Notes: a model not told the origin generated them from the letters alone. A stretch of DNA of 10,336 nucleotides from an uncultured Treponema sp. (GCA_937890485.1 CALBXN010000141.1:1-10336), one strand, 5' to 3'. Counted from the first letter of the stretch, positions 1 to 8,111 are shown. A program made the numbers and translations.

Positions 1-283
1 CCAAATCAAGCCCATAGATTTTATCCATTTCAGAACCTTTTGCAGTTGCCATAATCACAGGGATATTTGCATATTTTTGATTTGATTTTAACTCTTTTAA
101 AATTTGAATCCCATCTTTCCCAGCCATCATAATGTCAAGAATAATCAAATCTGGAATAACATTTTTTAACTCCAAAAACAATTCGTCGGCACAAGACAAA
201 CCTTTTGCCTTAAAACCTGTTTGTTGCAAAGTGTAAACTTCAATATCCCGAATTGCAGAATCATCATCAACACAAAAAATCAT
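1..283 (-). CDS. Response regulator, receiver domain (5' part only, PhoP/PhoB-like)
   Basis: The gene reads leftward and leaves the window, so only 94 N-terminal residues are visible. They form a response-regulator receiver domain: acidic pocket D6-D8 (CVDDDSAIRD), phosphoacceptor D50 in LIILDIMM, DG at 57-58, and the conserved Thr80 in IPVIMATAKG, followed by the family's YGLDL. The conserved Lys and any output domain lie beyond the edge. The wording matches OmpR/PhoB-family regulators of clostridia, which bind DNA through a C-terminal winged helix; that part is assumed from the family. The start at 283 is preceded by AAGGA at a proper distance and by a good promoter at 304-332. It probably controls a host regulon such as phosphate and need not belong to the defence operon. 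The usual LP after LDIM is MA here, a minor oddity. Confidence 0.9.
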   Translation of the reverse strand, partial: MIFCVDDDSAIRDIEVYTLQQTGFKAKGLSCADELFLELKNVIPDLIILDIMMAGKDGIQILKELKSNQKYANIPVIMATAKGSEMDKIYGLDL

Positions 284-303
284 ATCTTTTTCCTTATGGT
301 TGT

Positions 304-332
304 ATTTTATTCTTTTGAAAATGTTGGGTCAA
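304..332 (-). promoter_or_regulatory. Sigma-70-type promoter of the response regulator gene
   Basis: On the minus strand, TTGACC (327-332) and TAAAAT (304-309) are separated by exactly 17 bases. This is a near-consensus housekeeping promoter. The predicted start of transcription is a few bases downstream, giving a very short leader that holds the AAGGA ribosome site and the ATG at 283. Confidence 0.7.
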
Positions 333-383
333 GATTTTGAACAACAGCTCGTTTGCCTGAACGATGTAATAATAGAAGAAAGA

Positions 384-422
384 TGTAAAATGCAGAGGAA
401 GTTTGTGTAAAATTTGTGTGAA
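384..422 (-). promoter_or_regulatory. 11-bp-phased hexamer repeats, Pho-box-like
   Basis: On the minus strand the hexamers TTCACA (417-422), TTTACA (406-411), a degenerate TTCCTC (395-400) and TTTACA (384-389) start exactly 11 bases apart. PhoB/PhoP-type regulators bind TTxACA-like direct repeats with this helical spacing. The site lies upstream of the response regulator promoter, about 50-90 bases before its -35 box, so it could be an autoregulatory operator. The distance is longer than usual and one repeat is poor, so the call is tentative. Confidence 0.4.
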
Positions 423-462
423 GTATAAAAAAATGATTAAATTGATATACTTTTTTTTATAC
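423..462 (-). terminator. AT-rich inverted repeat after the six-gene operon
   Basis: A perfect 11-base inverted repeat (arms 423-433 and 452-462, 18-base loop) lies 17 bases past the HNH gene stop. It is the only hairpin found between the operon end and the response regulator promoter, so it may end operon transcription. The stem is nearly all A/T and its T-run is inside the arm rather than after it, so it would be a weak terminator at best. Confidence 0.35.
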
Positions 463-478
463 AATGACAAAGTTTTCT

Positions 479-1108
479 TTATAAGACAACACCATTTCTT
501 TTTTTTATCAATAAATCCTTGCACTCTCGTAATTTTTCTTTTATATCCTTGTCTTTTGCATTTTCTATTAGTCCTATTAATGACATAATCAAAAAATCAA
601 GTCTCCTTGATTGATTCTCAAAATCTATTTTTTTATAAAATTCAAAAATCTTTTTCTCATCAATAAAGTCGTCTGATATAATTATATTGAATTTTTCATC
701 TCGCTTAAATACTCTATTTATTTCATTTTCGGGATGAAGCAATTCAATATAATCTTCATCTATAAAAAAATCACTTTTTTTACGATTACAATATTGACAT
801 GAAAATACAAGATTCTCAAGTTGACCAGCTTTTATCTTATCATCATTAAAAGACGACTCGCAAACAACATGATCAATTTCAAAAAATCTAATAGAATTGA
901 TTTCTGTGTTTATTCCACAGTAGGCACATTTTTTATTAAATATTTCAGAAAAACTTTTATAATATTTATTCGTTTTTTTACTAACTATTGAATAAAAATT
1001 CTTTTGCTGTGGATGAACTGTTAGGATTTCTCGTTTAAGCATTTCTTTTTTTTGTGATATATTCTCATACTTTGGACAAAAATCAGTTAACCGATAATCA
1101 TTTTTCAT
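479..1108 (-). CDS. HNH endonuclease, probable effector of the operon
   Basis: This 209-residue protein carries a clear HNH nuclease core. Zinc-type cysteine pairs C61/C64 (KKCAYCG) and C104/C107 (SCQYCNRKKSD) surround the catalytic FEIDHVV (D79-H80) and N99 in LENLVFSC. A short basic N-terminal region precedes the core. A C-terminal helical region of about 95 residues contains a LLHPENEIN stretch; that wording recalls the HNH proteins of retron and Septu-like systems, but I give this only as a resemblance. No signal peptide or membrane segment is seen, so it acts in the cytosol, presumably on DNA. The start ATG at 1108 lies inside the receiver gene: the two frames overlap by 11 bases, and AGGGA in the receiver's last codons sits 8 bases before it. 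This arrangement favours translational coupling and a working partnership with the receiver. It is the last gene of the operon. Target and activation mode are unknown. Confidence 0.85.
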   Translation of the reverse strand: MKNDYRLTDFCPKYENISQKKEMLKREILTVHPQQKNFYSIVSKKTNKYYKSFSEIFNKKCAYCGINTEINSIRFFEIDHVVCESSFNDDKIKAGQLENLVFSCQYCNRKKSDFFIDEDYIELLHPENEINRVFKRDEKFNIIISDDFIDEKKIFEFYKKIDFENQSRRLDFLIMSLIGLIENAKDKDIKEKLRECKDLLIKKRNGVVL

Positions 1109-1721
1109 TTAATAATTCCCTAATTTCTTTAAAGTTTTCTACAAGTATATCAATATCAGTTTTAGAAAATTCGCTATATTCAAGAGAACCTTCTATATTA
1201 TTTTTCAATTTATCAATAAGTGATATATTAATATTGCTATTATCAATCAGTCGTTTAAATATTTTTCTATTACTTACAACTTCTTTTGATAAATTGCAAA
1301 TTTTTGGTTTTAATGTGGAATCATAAAATTCAACATAATTTGGGGCTTTAGAATCATCCCATTTTGGGATAATATCAATTCCATTTTCTAAAGTATTTTG
1401 AGTTATCACAATTATTTCTTTAAAATAGAAATATTTTTTTAGGATAATACTAAATTCTTCTCCTGTGAATTTACATCCTTTTATATTTGAATTTTCAAAT
1501 AATTTTGAATCAATTAAAATGATGTCTGCATTAGCAATTTTTTTTGATAACAACAAACTTTCATAAGATTCTTCATTTGAAAATTTTTGTTCATTATATT
1601 CAAATAAAAATTGATCTTTCTCACAATCATTTTGTGAATCGTTATCACAAAAATCATATAAATAATTAGAAATGTTAGAATCAATGTCATCATCAATATA
1701 TAAAATTTTTACAGTTTCCAT
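1098..1721 (-). CDS. Stand-alone receiver-domain protein (two-component signalling)
   Basis: The 207-residue product begins as a receiver: VKILYIDDD gives the acidic pocket D10-D12, IILIDSKLF gives phosphoacceptor D71, IIVITQN gives Thr107, and TLKPKI gives the conserved Lys138-Pro139. All residues for accepting a phosphoryl group are therefore present. The loop between the pocket and D71 is long and acidic (about residues 25-55), unlike ordinary response regulators. After residue 140 there are about 65 residues, mostly helix-like, with no recognisable helix-turn-helix, so this is not a standard transcription factor; the tail may bind a partner. The gene starts 3 bases after the kinase stop and overlaps the HNH gene, so kinase, receiver and nuclease are made together. 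An AGGAG in the end of the kinase gene is about 14 bases upstream, longer than ideal, which suggests coupled translation. I infer that the histidine kinase phosphorylates it and that it controls the HNH protein. Confidence 0.8.
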   Translation of the reverse strand: METVKILYIDDDIDSNISNYLYDFCDNDSQNDCEKDQFLFEYNEQKFSNEESYESLLLSKKIANADIILIDSKLFENSNIKGCKFTGEEFSIILKKYFYFKEIIVITQNTLENGIDIIPKWDDSKAPNYVEFYDSTLKPKICNLSKEVVSNRKIFKRLIDNSNINISLIDKLKNNIEGSLEYSEFSKTDIDILVENFKEIRELLNEK

Positions 1722-1724
1722 TTG

Positions 1725-3860
1725 TTATATTTTATCTCCTATTTCAAATTTTATAAAAAATCCTTTATTGTTTTTTATTTCTTTTACACAACCTTTTGTC
1801 ATTTCTAGAGTGTTATTTATAATCCACATTCCAAGTCCATGACCATTTTCTCTAGAAGTTTCATGAGGTTCTAATATTCTTAATGGATTTTCTATATATT
1901 TAGAAGGTAGTCCCACTCCATTATCTCGATAACTTACCTCAAGTTTATTTTCTATCAATCCTATCTTTATATTAATATCTAAAGCAGAGGATTTATCATT
2001 TTGTTGAACACTATTTAAAATCAAATTATCAAATATCACAGAAAAAATATCAGTAGCTGTAAAATACGTTAAATCTGATTGTATATCAAGTATTATATGT
2101 ATCCATGAATAATCATTTTCCCATTTTTCTTTAATATTCAATAATATTTTTAAAATATTATTAAGTTGAGGAATAAACTGTTTCTTTTCAATTTCATTTA
2201 ACATTATGTTCATAAAATTTAAAATTTTAGTTGTTTTTTGTTTATTATCAAGTAATAGACTTGGAACATTCAGAGCTTTTATTCTTGTTTTTTCTTCAGA
2301 TATTAATTCGTCCCAATATCCATGTTTTGTTAAAGCTTTTACAATATGCTCATAGTTATTTACTAATGCATTTTTATCATTTTTTAGTTCATGAGATATT
2401 GCGGCAGCTTTTAATCCAGAACTTGCTAATACATTTAAAATACGAACATCATATTTGTAACGATTTTCTGTTTTTTCAATTTGTTCTATATATCTCTTCT
2501 TATTTGTCTCAAGTTCTTTTAATTTATTTATGACAATTTTTCTGTCATCATTAGATAGATTATTTAATAATTCTGGATTTTTAATAACTTTATATACTAA
2601 TTCATTATTATCTATTTCAGCATTTTCATTTTTTTTATCAATTTTTCTAATTATTGCTTGTCTATATCTTTCAAACTCAGAAATTCCTTTAATTATTATT
2701 TCCTTAAAATATTGAAAATAAACATTTTCATCTATACCTTGTCTATTTGCTAAATCAACTAACTTTAAATTGGAAACTTTATCTATTAATACATATCCAG
2801 ATATTTGATTACTTCGAACCCTCCATTTACCAGTCGGATGAGTTGCGGCTGCGGGGGAGGATTTTGCTCTTTTATTTAATTCTAACCAATCTTTATCTCC
2901 ATCAAAAGAAGATATGCTAAAAGCGTTTCTATATAGAACAATTCCAGTATTATATGAATTTGAAACTGTTGTTCTCTTATATAAAAATTTTTCTTGATCT
3001 ATCGTTGTTATTTTTGACAATGAAAAATATAATTCACATGAAAAATTACCAATTGTTTCAAGTATTTCTTTTAACTCTTTTTTATCTGTATTCTCTGTTG
3101 TATCAAATTCTTCAAAAATATCTATAGTAATTTTGTGTTCTTTCAGACTCAAATCTGGCACATATAAAATTGCATCTTCTGAAAATTCATCATTTTCAAT
3201 ATTGCATAATAGTTTTCTTTCTTTTGCATCATATATCAAATTAATTTTCTGTGAATAATTAATTCCAGCCGTTGCATCTGAGAATAAGGTTTTAACAGGA
3301 TAATTTTCACCTTCATATAAGATGTTGATTTCCATTAAAGAATCACTATATGTTCTACTTAGATAATACTGTAAATTTTTTACATCTTTAATTGTCCATT
3401 TATCTCTTAATTTAAATATATAAAATATCGTCCCTGTTTCAGTTTTTTCACAATCTTCAATTTTATTTATATTCCAATCTGTATACCAATAAATAGGTTT
3501 CGAATCTTTCTTATATGAGTACATTTGTATTTCAGAACCTAATCTTGCGAGTGCAAATCGACCAATACCTTTGGCTCCTGCCGATATTCTTGTATAACCT
3601 TGAACATCGGTAAATTCATATCCTTTTGTACTTTTTCCAATGTGTAACCAACATTTTTCAAAATCAGATTTATTCATTCCAACACCAGAATCAGAAACAA
3701 TAATTCTACTCAGAGAAATATCTATAGTTAGTTTTTCAGCTCCTGCATCGTAAGCATTTTTTACTAATTCTAAAATTGCAGATTCTTTATTTGTAAAATT
3801 TTGAATACCTAACAGTTCTATAATTGTACTATCATCTATTACATATTTTAGATTTGCCAT
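1725..3860 (-). CDS. ParaMORC-type GHKL ATPase fused to a histidine-kinase core
   Basis: This 711-residue cytosolic protein has two separate GHKL ATP-binding domains. The first resembles MORC/Hsp90-type ATPases: ELVKNAYDAGA (E31, N35, D38), VSDSGVGM (D57) and GAKGIGRFALARLG (95-108). It is followed by an S5-like segment with the family wording VLYRNAFSIS and DWLELNKR (about 309-331) and WRVRSNQISGYVLI. Charged helices (about 435-475) then lead to a kinase H-box, AAAISHELKNDKNAL, with candidate phosphorylated His490. A second ATPase follows: DNLILNSVQQN (N616), YRDNGVGL (D646) and ENGHGLGMWI. MORC-like ATPases are known from restriction loci, where they are thought to remodel DNA or protein complexes. 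The start at 3860 has AGAAGGAG six bases upstream; the methylase stop is 11 bases before. No transmembrane segment or extracellular sensor is visible, so the first ATPase may itself be the sensor. The receiver that follows is the likely partner. Confidence 0.85.
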   Translation of the reverse strand: MANLKYVIDDSTIIELLGIQNFTNKESAILELVKNAYDAGAEKLTIDISLSRIIVSDSGVGMNKSDFEKCWLHIGKSTKGYEFTDVQGYTRISAGAKGIGRFALARLGSEIQMYSYKKDSKPIYWYTDWNINKIEDCEKTETGTIFYIFKLRDKWTIKDVKNLQYYLSRTYSDSLMEINILYEGENYPVKTLFSDATAGINYSQKINLIYDAKERKLLCNIENDEFSEDAILYVPDLSLKEHKITIDIFEEFDTTENTDKKELKEILETIGNFSCELYFSLSKITTIDQEKFLYKRTTVSNSYNTGIVLYRNAFSISSFDGDKDWLELNKRAKSSPAAATHPTGKWRVRSNQISGYVLIDKVSNLKLVDLANRQGIDENVYFQYFKEIIIKGISEFERYRQAIIRKIDKKNENAEIDNNELVYKVIKNPELLNNLSNDDRKIVINKLKELETNKKRYIEQIEKTENRYKYDVRILNVLASSGLKAAAISHELKNDKNALVNNYEHIVKALTKHGYWDELISEEKTRIKALNVPSLLLDNKQKTTKILNFMNIMLNEIEKKQFIPQLNNILKILLNIKEKWENDYSWIHIILDIQSDLTYFTATDIFSVIFDNLILNSVQQNDKSSALDINIKIGLIENKLEVSYRDNGVGLPSKYIENPLRILEPHETSRENGHGLGMWIINNTLEMTKGCVKEIKNNKGFFIKFEIGDKI

Positions 3861-3871
3861 AAAAACTCCTT

Positions 3872-5305
3872 CTAAAACCTAAAATCCATTATATCTTTGG
3901 AAGTTATTCGTACAGATTCTCCACTTATATGGATTCCTACATTTTGTACATAGGATAAAAACATCTTACTTTCTAGAATCCTTTTTGCATCATCCAAAGA
4001 AAAACTTCTACATTTGGGAATAATATACATACCTGCATATGGAATACATTCTGAAGGTATTTTATATAAAGATACAGAATTAGTTATTATTGTTGAAATA
4101 AGTAATTTATCTTTGTTGATGTGATTTAAAGCCTGTGAACGCCCATATTCAAACCATTGGGCTGTTCTGTCGGACTTTCGTTTTAATAATTCTTTTCTAT
4201 AGCTTTGTAAATATTTGTATCCTTTGGGAAATATAGTTTTAAATTCTTGTTCGGAATATTTATGTAGTTTATCATCTTTATAATAATACGGAAATATGAT
4301 TTTCTCATTAGTATTGTATCTCAAAGAACGTGGAGTACAAGTATCTTTTATCAAATCTTCTTCTATCTGAAAATTATTATATTCATAAAATCCATCTACA
4401 TATTTCCAATCTTTTAAAATAAAAGTCTTATTTAAAAGTGTAGCAACCACATGTGATACATTAAAATAATCTCCAAAACGATGTGTTTTATGTTTTTCAT
4501 TTTCAACTTCTAAAAAAAACCATTTATTTTTTAATTTTTCCATAAATATTCTTTCATAAATGTTTTTTACTCTATCTTTATATTCAATATGAGTATTATT
4601 TTCATTTTTCTCAAATACTATGATAGAAGATTTTACTAATGCTTGTGAAAACATATTTTCTGAAGTAAAATCATCGATTACTTTTGTGTACTTTAAAATA
4701 ATATCCCGAAGGTTTTTTCCAAACACGGTTTTAAAAATACTACTCGGTATTAAATACGACATTTTCCCGTTGGGAGATAATTCCCGTACACTCTTTTCAA
4801 TAAACGCATAACAATAGTCAAATTTTCCTTTTTTACAAGAGTTAAAATTTACTTTTAAATAACTTCTTTCTTCAAATCCTAATTCTGAATATGTAATATA
4901 CGGAGGATTTCCTACTATATAGTCAAAATCTTCTTGATATGTTAAACGTAAGTAATCGGCATTACAAATATTTGTCCATGGAATTATTGGTATTTGCTCT
5001 TTATTAAGAATATCTGTTAGTTTATTTATACATTTTTTATACTGTTCTGGATCTATTTCAACTCCATAAATATCTGTTTCAAGACCTCGTGCAATTAAGT
5101 CTACAGGTAAATTCCTTTTTTTACAATTCTGAATATATCTTCTCACTATAGAAGATAAAATATTTCCGTCTCCACAAGAATTTTCTAAAATCTTTTTTCC
5201 AAAACATTCTTCATTATAATCGATATAATCGAGAAGCGTTTCCACATAATTTTGAGGAGTAAATACTTGACATTTTTTATTATATTGTTTTTGTTGTTTT
5301 ATCAT
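3872..5305 (-). CDS. N6-adenine DNA methyltransferase, TaqI/Eco57I-like (gamma class)
   Basis: The 477-residue protein follows the order of gamma-class adenine methylases. Motif X is QVFTP (13-17), motif I for S-adenosylmethionine is LENSCGDGNIL (40-50), motif II is GVEID (81-85), and the catalytic motif IV is GNPPYITYSE (132-141). The part beyond about residue 250 lacks methylase motifs and is presumably the target-recognition domain that picks the DNA site. Length is close to that of M.TaqI and far below BREX PglX. It should methylate adenine in a specific sequence in cytosolic DNA and so protect host DNA. It lies 35 bases after the nuclease-methylase gene and 11 bases before the GHKL kinase gene, within the same operon. 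The ribosome site is weak (a GGA 10 bases before the ATG), and upstream ATGs nearby are not in a usable frame. The target site cannot be read from sequence. Confidence 0.88.
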   Translation of the reverse strand: MIKQQKQYNKKCQVFTPQNYVETLLDYIDYNEECFGKKILENSCGDGNILSSIVRRYIQNCKKRNLPVDLIARGLETDIYGVEIDPEQYKKCINKLTDILNKEQIPIIPWTNICNADYLRLTYQEDFDYIVGNPPYITYSELGFEERSYLKVNFNSCKKGKFDYCYAFIEKSVRELSPNGKMSYLIPSSIFKTVFGKNLRDIILKYTKVIDDFTSENMFSQALVKSSIIVFEKNENNTHIEYKDRVKNIYERIFMEKLKNKWFFLEVENEKHKTHRFGDYFNVSHVVATLLNKTFILKDWKYVDGFYEYNNFQIEEDLIKDTCTPRSLRYNTNEKIIFPYYYKDDKLHKYSEQEFKTIFPKGYKYLQSYRKELLKRKSDRTAQWFEYGRSQALNHINKDKLLISTIITNSVSLYKIPSECIPYAGMYIIPKCRSFSLDDAKRILESKMFLSYVQNVGIHISGESVRITSKDIMDFRF

Positions 5306-5340
5306 AAAATCATCCGCAATTATTTCAAAGAAATCTTATG

Positions 5341-8100
5341 TTAATTATTTTCTCTAACTCCTAATCTAACTTTCATCATAGAAAGTAAACTACTCTTTAT
5401 TTCTTCATAGAAATTTTCCATACCATAACATTTTAAAACTATAGTATCAAACTTTTTCCTATCCAGTTGTTCCAATTCTTGCTCCACTGGTAAAATTTTT
5501 CTATTACACAAAGGGTAAAATGAATTCAATATTTCCTCTTTTTGTTTATTCGAAAGCAAATTTGGATTAAGCATAAATGATTCTTCAAATTTGTCTTTAT
5601 TTAAATCCAAAACTCCCGCACCACGTCCAAATCCTGTAGCTTCAATATAAAACATTCCCACTATTGAGTTTAATAAAGCATGGCATATATCAATATTTAT
5701 ATCATGAACCTTAGGAATAAAACCAATCAGCCTTTGATTTATACAAGTTGGTTCAGTGAATTTGGCAAAAAATAAACGTTTATCTGGATTCATACTTGTT
5801 ATTAAAGAGAACTTCTTTTTTGTGTCTTTTAAATCATACCACAGCCCAGTATGCTGTAATACTGATTTATTCAATCTGCCCTCAAATTGGCTAAAATATT
5901 GAATGGTCTTTAAGTGTCCTAATTCTTCCATTTCCGAATAAGTTTTATCAGACGTAACAAAAAAATTATCTGGGACTGCAACAAGAGAATTACAGCCTTT
6001 CGAATTTTTAAGCATTTTTGAAAGATATTCTTTATCTACAACCTCTGGATTTTTTGGAATAAAAATCTCGTCTTGACCTGTCTTTGCACCACGAAAAACA
6101 AAAAACAAAGCTCCAAGTGGAATAAATTTTGACTGATTTTCAATAATCCATTTTACATTATGAAAACCAACATTAAAAGACAAATTCATTTTTCGGAGTT
6201 CTGTTAATTCGTGCCAACTATATTCTTGTCTTGACATTATTTCGACATCAATTTCTTTGTTTTGTAAAACAGTCCCTACAGCTTTATTTATGATTTGTCT
6301 ATTCTCTAATTCACCTAAACTTGCATTTAATAAAAAGAAACTTACCTTATCATTAAAATTTGGTAATGAAATCACCTTTTTTTCAAGAATAAATGCAGTG
6401 GTAATTATTTCTGCATTTTGAAACCATCTCCCTTTTCCGCTTTTTACAATTCCTGTAATAACAAAATATCGAGACAAAGCATTTATAAATAAACTACCAG
6501 CAGAAGTCGACATCCAAGAATTAGAAGTCAAAATACAAGCTGTTCCACCTATCTTTAATAGATACCACAAGTGAAAAATTATATACATATAATAATCACT
6601 TCTATCATTAATACAGATTTCAGTTTTATCAGCAACATCCGAAGCAACTTTATTTTTTGATAAATTATCCCCTTCTTCGTGCGTATTATGCCTACAAAAA
6701 TCTATAAATGGCAAATTAGACACAATAGTATCAAATTGAGGTATTTCAATTTTCAAGCGTTCCCCATTTTTTGGATTTACAATATAAACAAAATCTCCAA
6801 CGGTCATATCAAAAACATTTTTCTGAAATACAATCGCTGGTAAATTTACACTTTCTTTTGAGATAGTGGAAAATCTCGCAATCTGCAAGGGAAAACTTTG
6901 ACGATCAGAAGCATAAACAGAACGATAAACATCATTTATAGAAACTCCTTTTTCAAGTTTGTATTCTAAAAATGCTCTTGCAAACGTTCCTGTACCACAA
7001 CAAGGATCCAAACAATATCCATTTGCATTTTTTGTAGCAATTCGTACAAGAAAATTTGCAAGTCGAAAATCAGTTGTATATTGACCAATAATAATCCGTT
7101 GCGAAACCTGAATTACATTTTCAAGCAAACTTTGCATATCTGTTTGCTCAATATTATCAAGTCGTGTATCACATAAAAATGAATTTATCTCCAACAATTG
7201 ATTCCAAACAATTTCTGGAAGATTTTCCTCATAATCCACACTATGGAAAATAGAGAAGAAATCACATTTTGATGTTATTTCCGCAAAAATCGTTAAGGCA
7301 TCCTTTGGTGTTGTCCCTTCTTTTATTTCTAAAATTTTTTCTGCCGTTGAAAATCGCGAACGAATCAAATGGGCAAATGTAATTTTATTTATCCAATCTA
7401 ATAAAATTACTTTCGCATAGGCAACATAAGCATCTGTTTCATCTCGTATATATTCTCCACTCGCATTATCCCACCATAAATCTACGAAATTAGAAAAAAC
7501 ACTATCTTGTTTTCCCATCTCTTTTAAACATTCAGCTGTAACATTTTTATTTTGTATAATAAATGCTTCAGATGTGGAATTGATAAAACTCTCTCCTGTT
7601 CGTAAAGGTTTAAATTCTCCTAAAGAAAAATAACGATTTACTTCATCAACTACTTCATATAAAGTTTTCAACCAAATAGATTTATACAAAGCCACATCAG
7701 TTCTATCTGTAGATATTAAAGAACTATTGTCCCATCTTTTTATAACTTCATATTTTTTGGTTCTTTCATTTTTTATATATAAAACTGCATGTCTAAAATT
7801 CCAAATAATTGTACTTGAAAGCCCTAAATTTTCCGCTTTTCTCCAAGAATCAGAAATGAATTCAAAATCATCAATAGATACATCTGGCATTTTTAGTTCC
7901 CAACCTTGTAAAATCAATGATTGATTTTCATCACCAAAAAGTAATACATCAGGAAACATCCTCTGATTACCAGTATTTATTGTAGATTCTCCACCAGCAC
8001 GTTTTATTTTAAAATCAGGCTTATTTTTTACATAAACTGTGATTTCCTGAATAAGTTGAATTGCCCAACTTCGTTCATTTTCTTTTAATGTTATTGCCAT
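5341..8100 (-). CDS. Type IIG-like restriction enzyme: nuclease and N6-methylase in one chain
   Basis: The 919-residue protein begins with a PD-(D/E)XK-like nuclease: PDVLLFGD (P50-D51) and ILQGWELKMPD (E68-L-K70). A mostly helical linker follows (about 130-335). The methylase then shows motif X GQYTTDFRLANFLV (339-352), motif I LDPCCGTGTF (364-373), motif II YASDRQSFP and motif IV SNLPFIDF (461-468). The C-terminal third is probably target recognition. Helicase motifs and a separate specificity subunit are absent, which argues against type I and type ISP enzymes and for a IIG-like enzyme that cuts and methylates. Motif IV reads NLPF instead of the usual NPPF/NPPY, which might alter methylation. 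The start at 8100 has AGGAG overlapping the stop of the preceding gene. The separate methylases on either side could modify the second strand or protect the same site. A methylase with an inactive nuclease-like domain is the main alternative. Confidence 0.82.
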   Translation of the reverse strand: MAITLKENERSWAIQLIQEITVYVKNKPDFKIKRAGGESTINTGNQRMFPDVLLFGDENQSLILQGWELKMPDVSIDDFEFISDSWRKAENLGLSSTIIWNFRHAVLYIKNERTKKYEVIKRWDNSSLISTDRTDVALYKSIWLKTLYEVVDEVNRYFSLGEFKPLRTGESFINSTSEAFIIQNKNVTAECLKEMGKQDSVFSNFVDLWWDNASGEYIRDETDAYVAYAKVILLDWINKITFAHLIRSRFSTAEKILEIKEGTTPKDALTIFAEITSKCDFFSIFHSVDYEENLPEIVWNQLLEINSFLCDTRLDNIEQTDMQSLLENVIQVSQRIIIGQYTTDFRLANFLVRIATKNANGYCLDPCCGTGTFARAFLEYKLEKGVSINDVYRSVYASDRQSFPLQIARFSTISKESVNLPAIVFQKNVFDMTVGDFVYIVNPKNGERLKIEIPQFDTIVSNLPFIDFCRHNTHEEGDNLSKNKVASDVADKTEICINDRSDYYMYIIFHLWYLLKIGGTACILTSNSWMSTSAGSLFINALSRYFVITGIVKSGKGRWFQNAEIITTAFILEKKVISLPNFNDKVSFFLLNASLGELENRQIINKAVGTVLQNKEIDVEIMSRQEYSWHELTELRKMNLSFNVGFHNVKWIIENQSKFIPLGALFFVFRGAKTGQDEIFIPKNPEVVDKEYLSKMLKNSKGCNSLVAVPDNFFVTSDKTYSEMEELGHLKTIQYFSQFEGRLNKSVLQHTGLWYDLKDTKKKFSLITSMNPDKRLFFAKFTEPTCINQRLIGFIPKVHDINIDICHALLNSIVGMFYIEATGFGRGAGVLDLNKDKFEESFMLNPNLLSNKQKEEILNSFYPLCNRKILPVEQELEQLDRKKFDTIVLKCYGMENFYEEIKSSLLSMMKVRLGVRENN

Positions 8101-8106
8101 TTTTTT

Positions 8107-8111
8107 CTCCT
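8107..8111 (-). promoter_or_regulatory. Shine-Dalgarno site overlapping the upstream stop codon
   Basis: AGGAG on the minus strand includes the last two bases of the TAG that ends the HTH-methylase gene (8110-8112) and sits six bases before the ATG at 8100. Ribosomes finishing the first gene are thus placed at the start of the next, which supports translational coupling and the chosen start. Confidence 0.75.

Noticed and set aside
294..524. Open frame of 76 codons on the minus strand between the HNH gene and the response regulator
   Set aside because: It is Lys/Phe/Leu-rich translation of AT-rich intergenic DNA, overlaps the HNH gene, the terminator-like repeat and the promoter, and has no ribosome site.
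1054..1326. Plus-strand open frames inside the operon (1054-1326, also 403-588, 2231-2533, 2530-2715, 4620-4811, 7727-7924)
   Set aside because: All are antisense or intergenic readings with biased Leu/Ile/Ser/Phe composition, no domains and no ribosome sites; the genes on the other strand have clear family motifs.
1514..1696. Minus-strand frame of 60 codons inside the receiver gene
   Set aside because: It is an out-of-frame reading of the receiver gene, which itself shows all receiver motifs.
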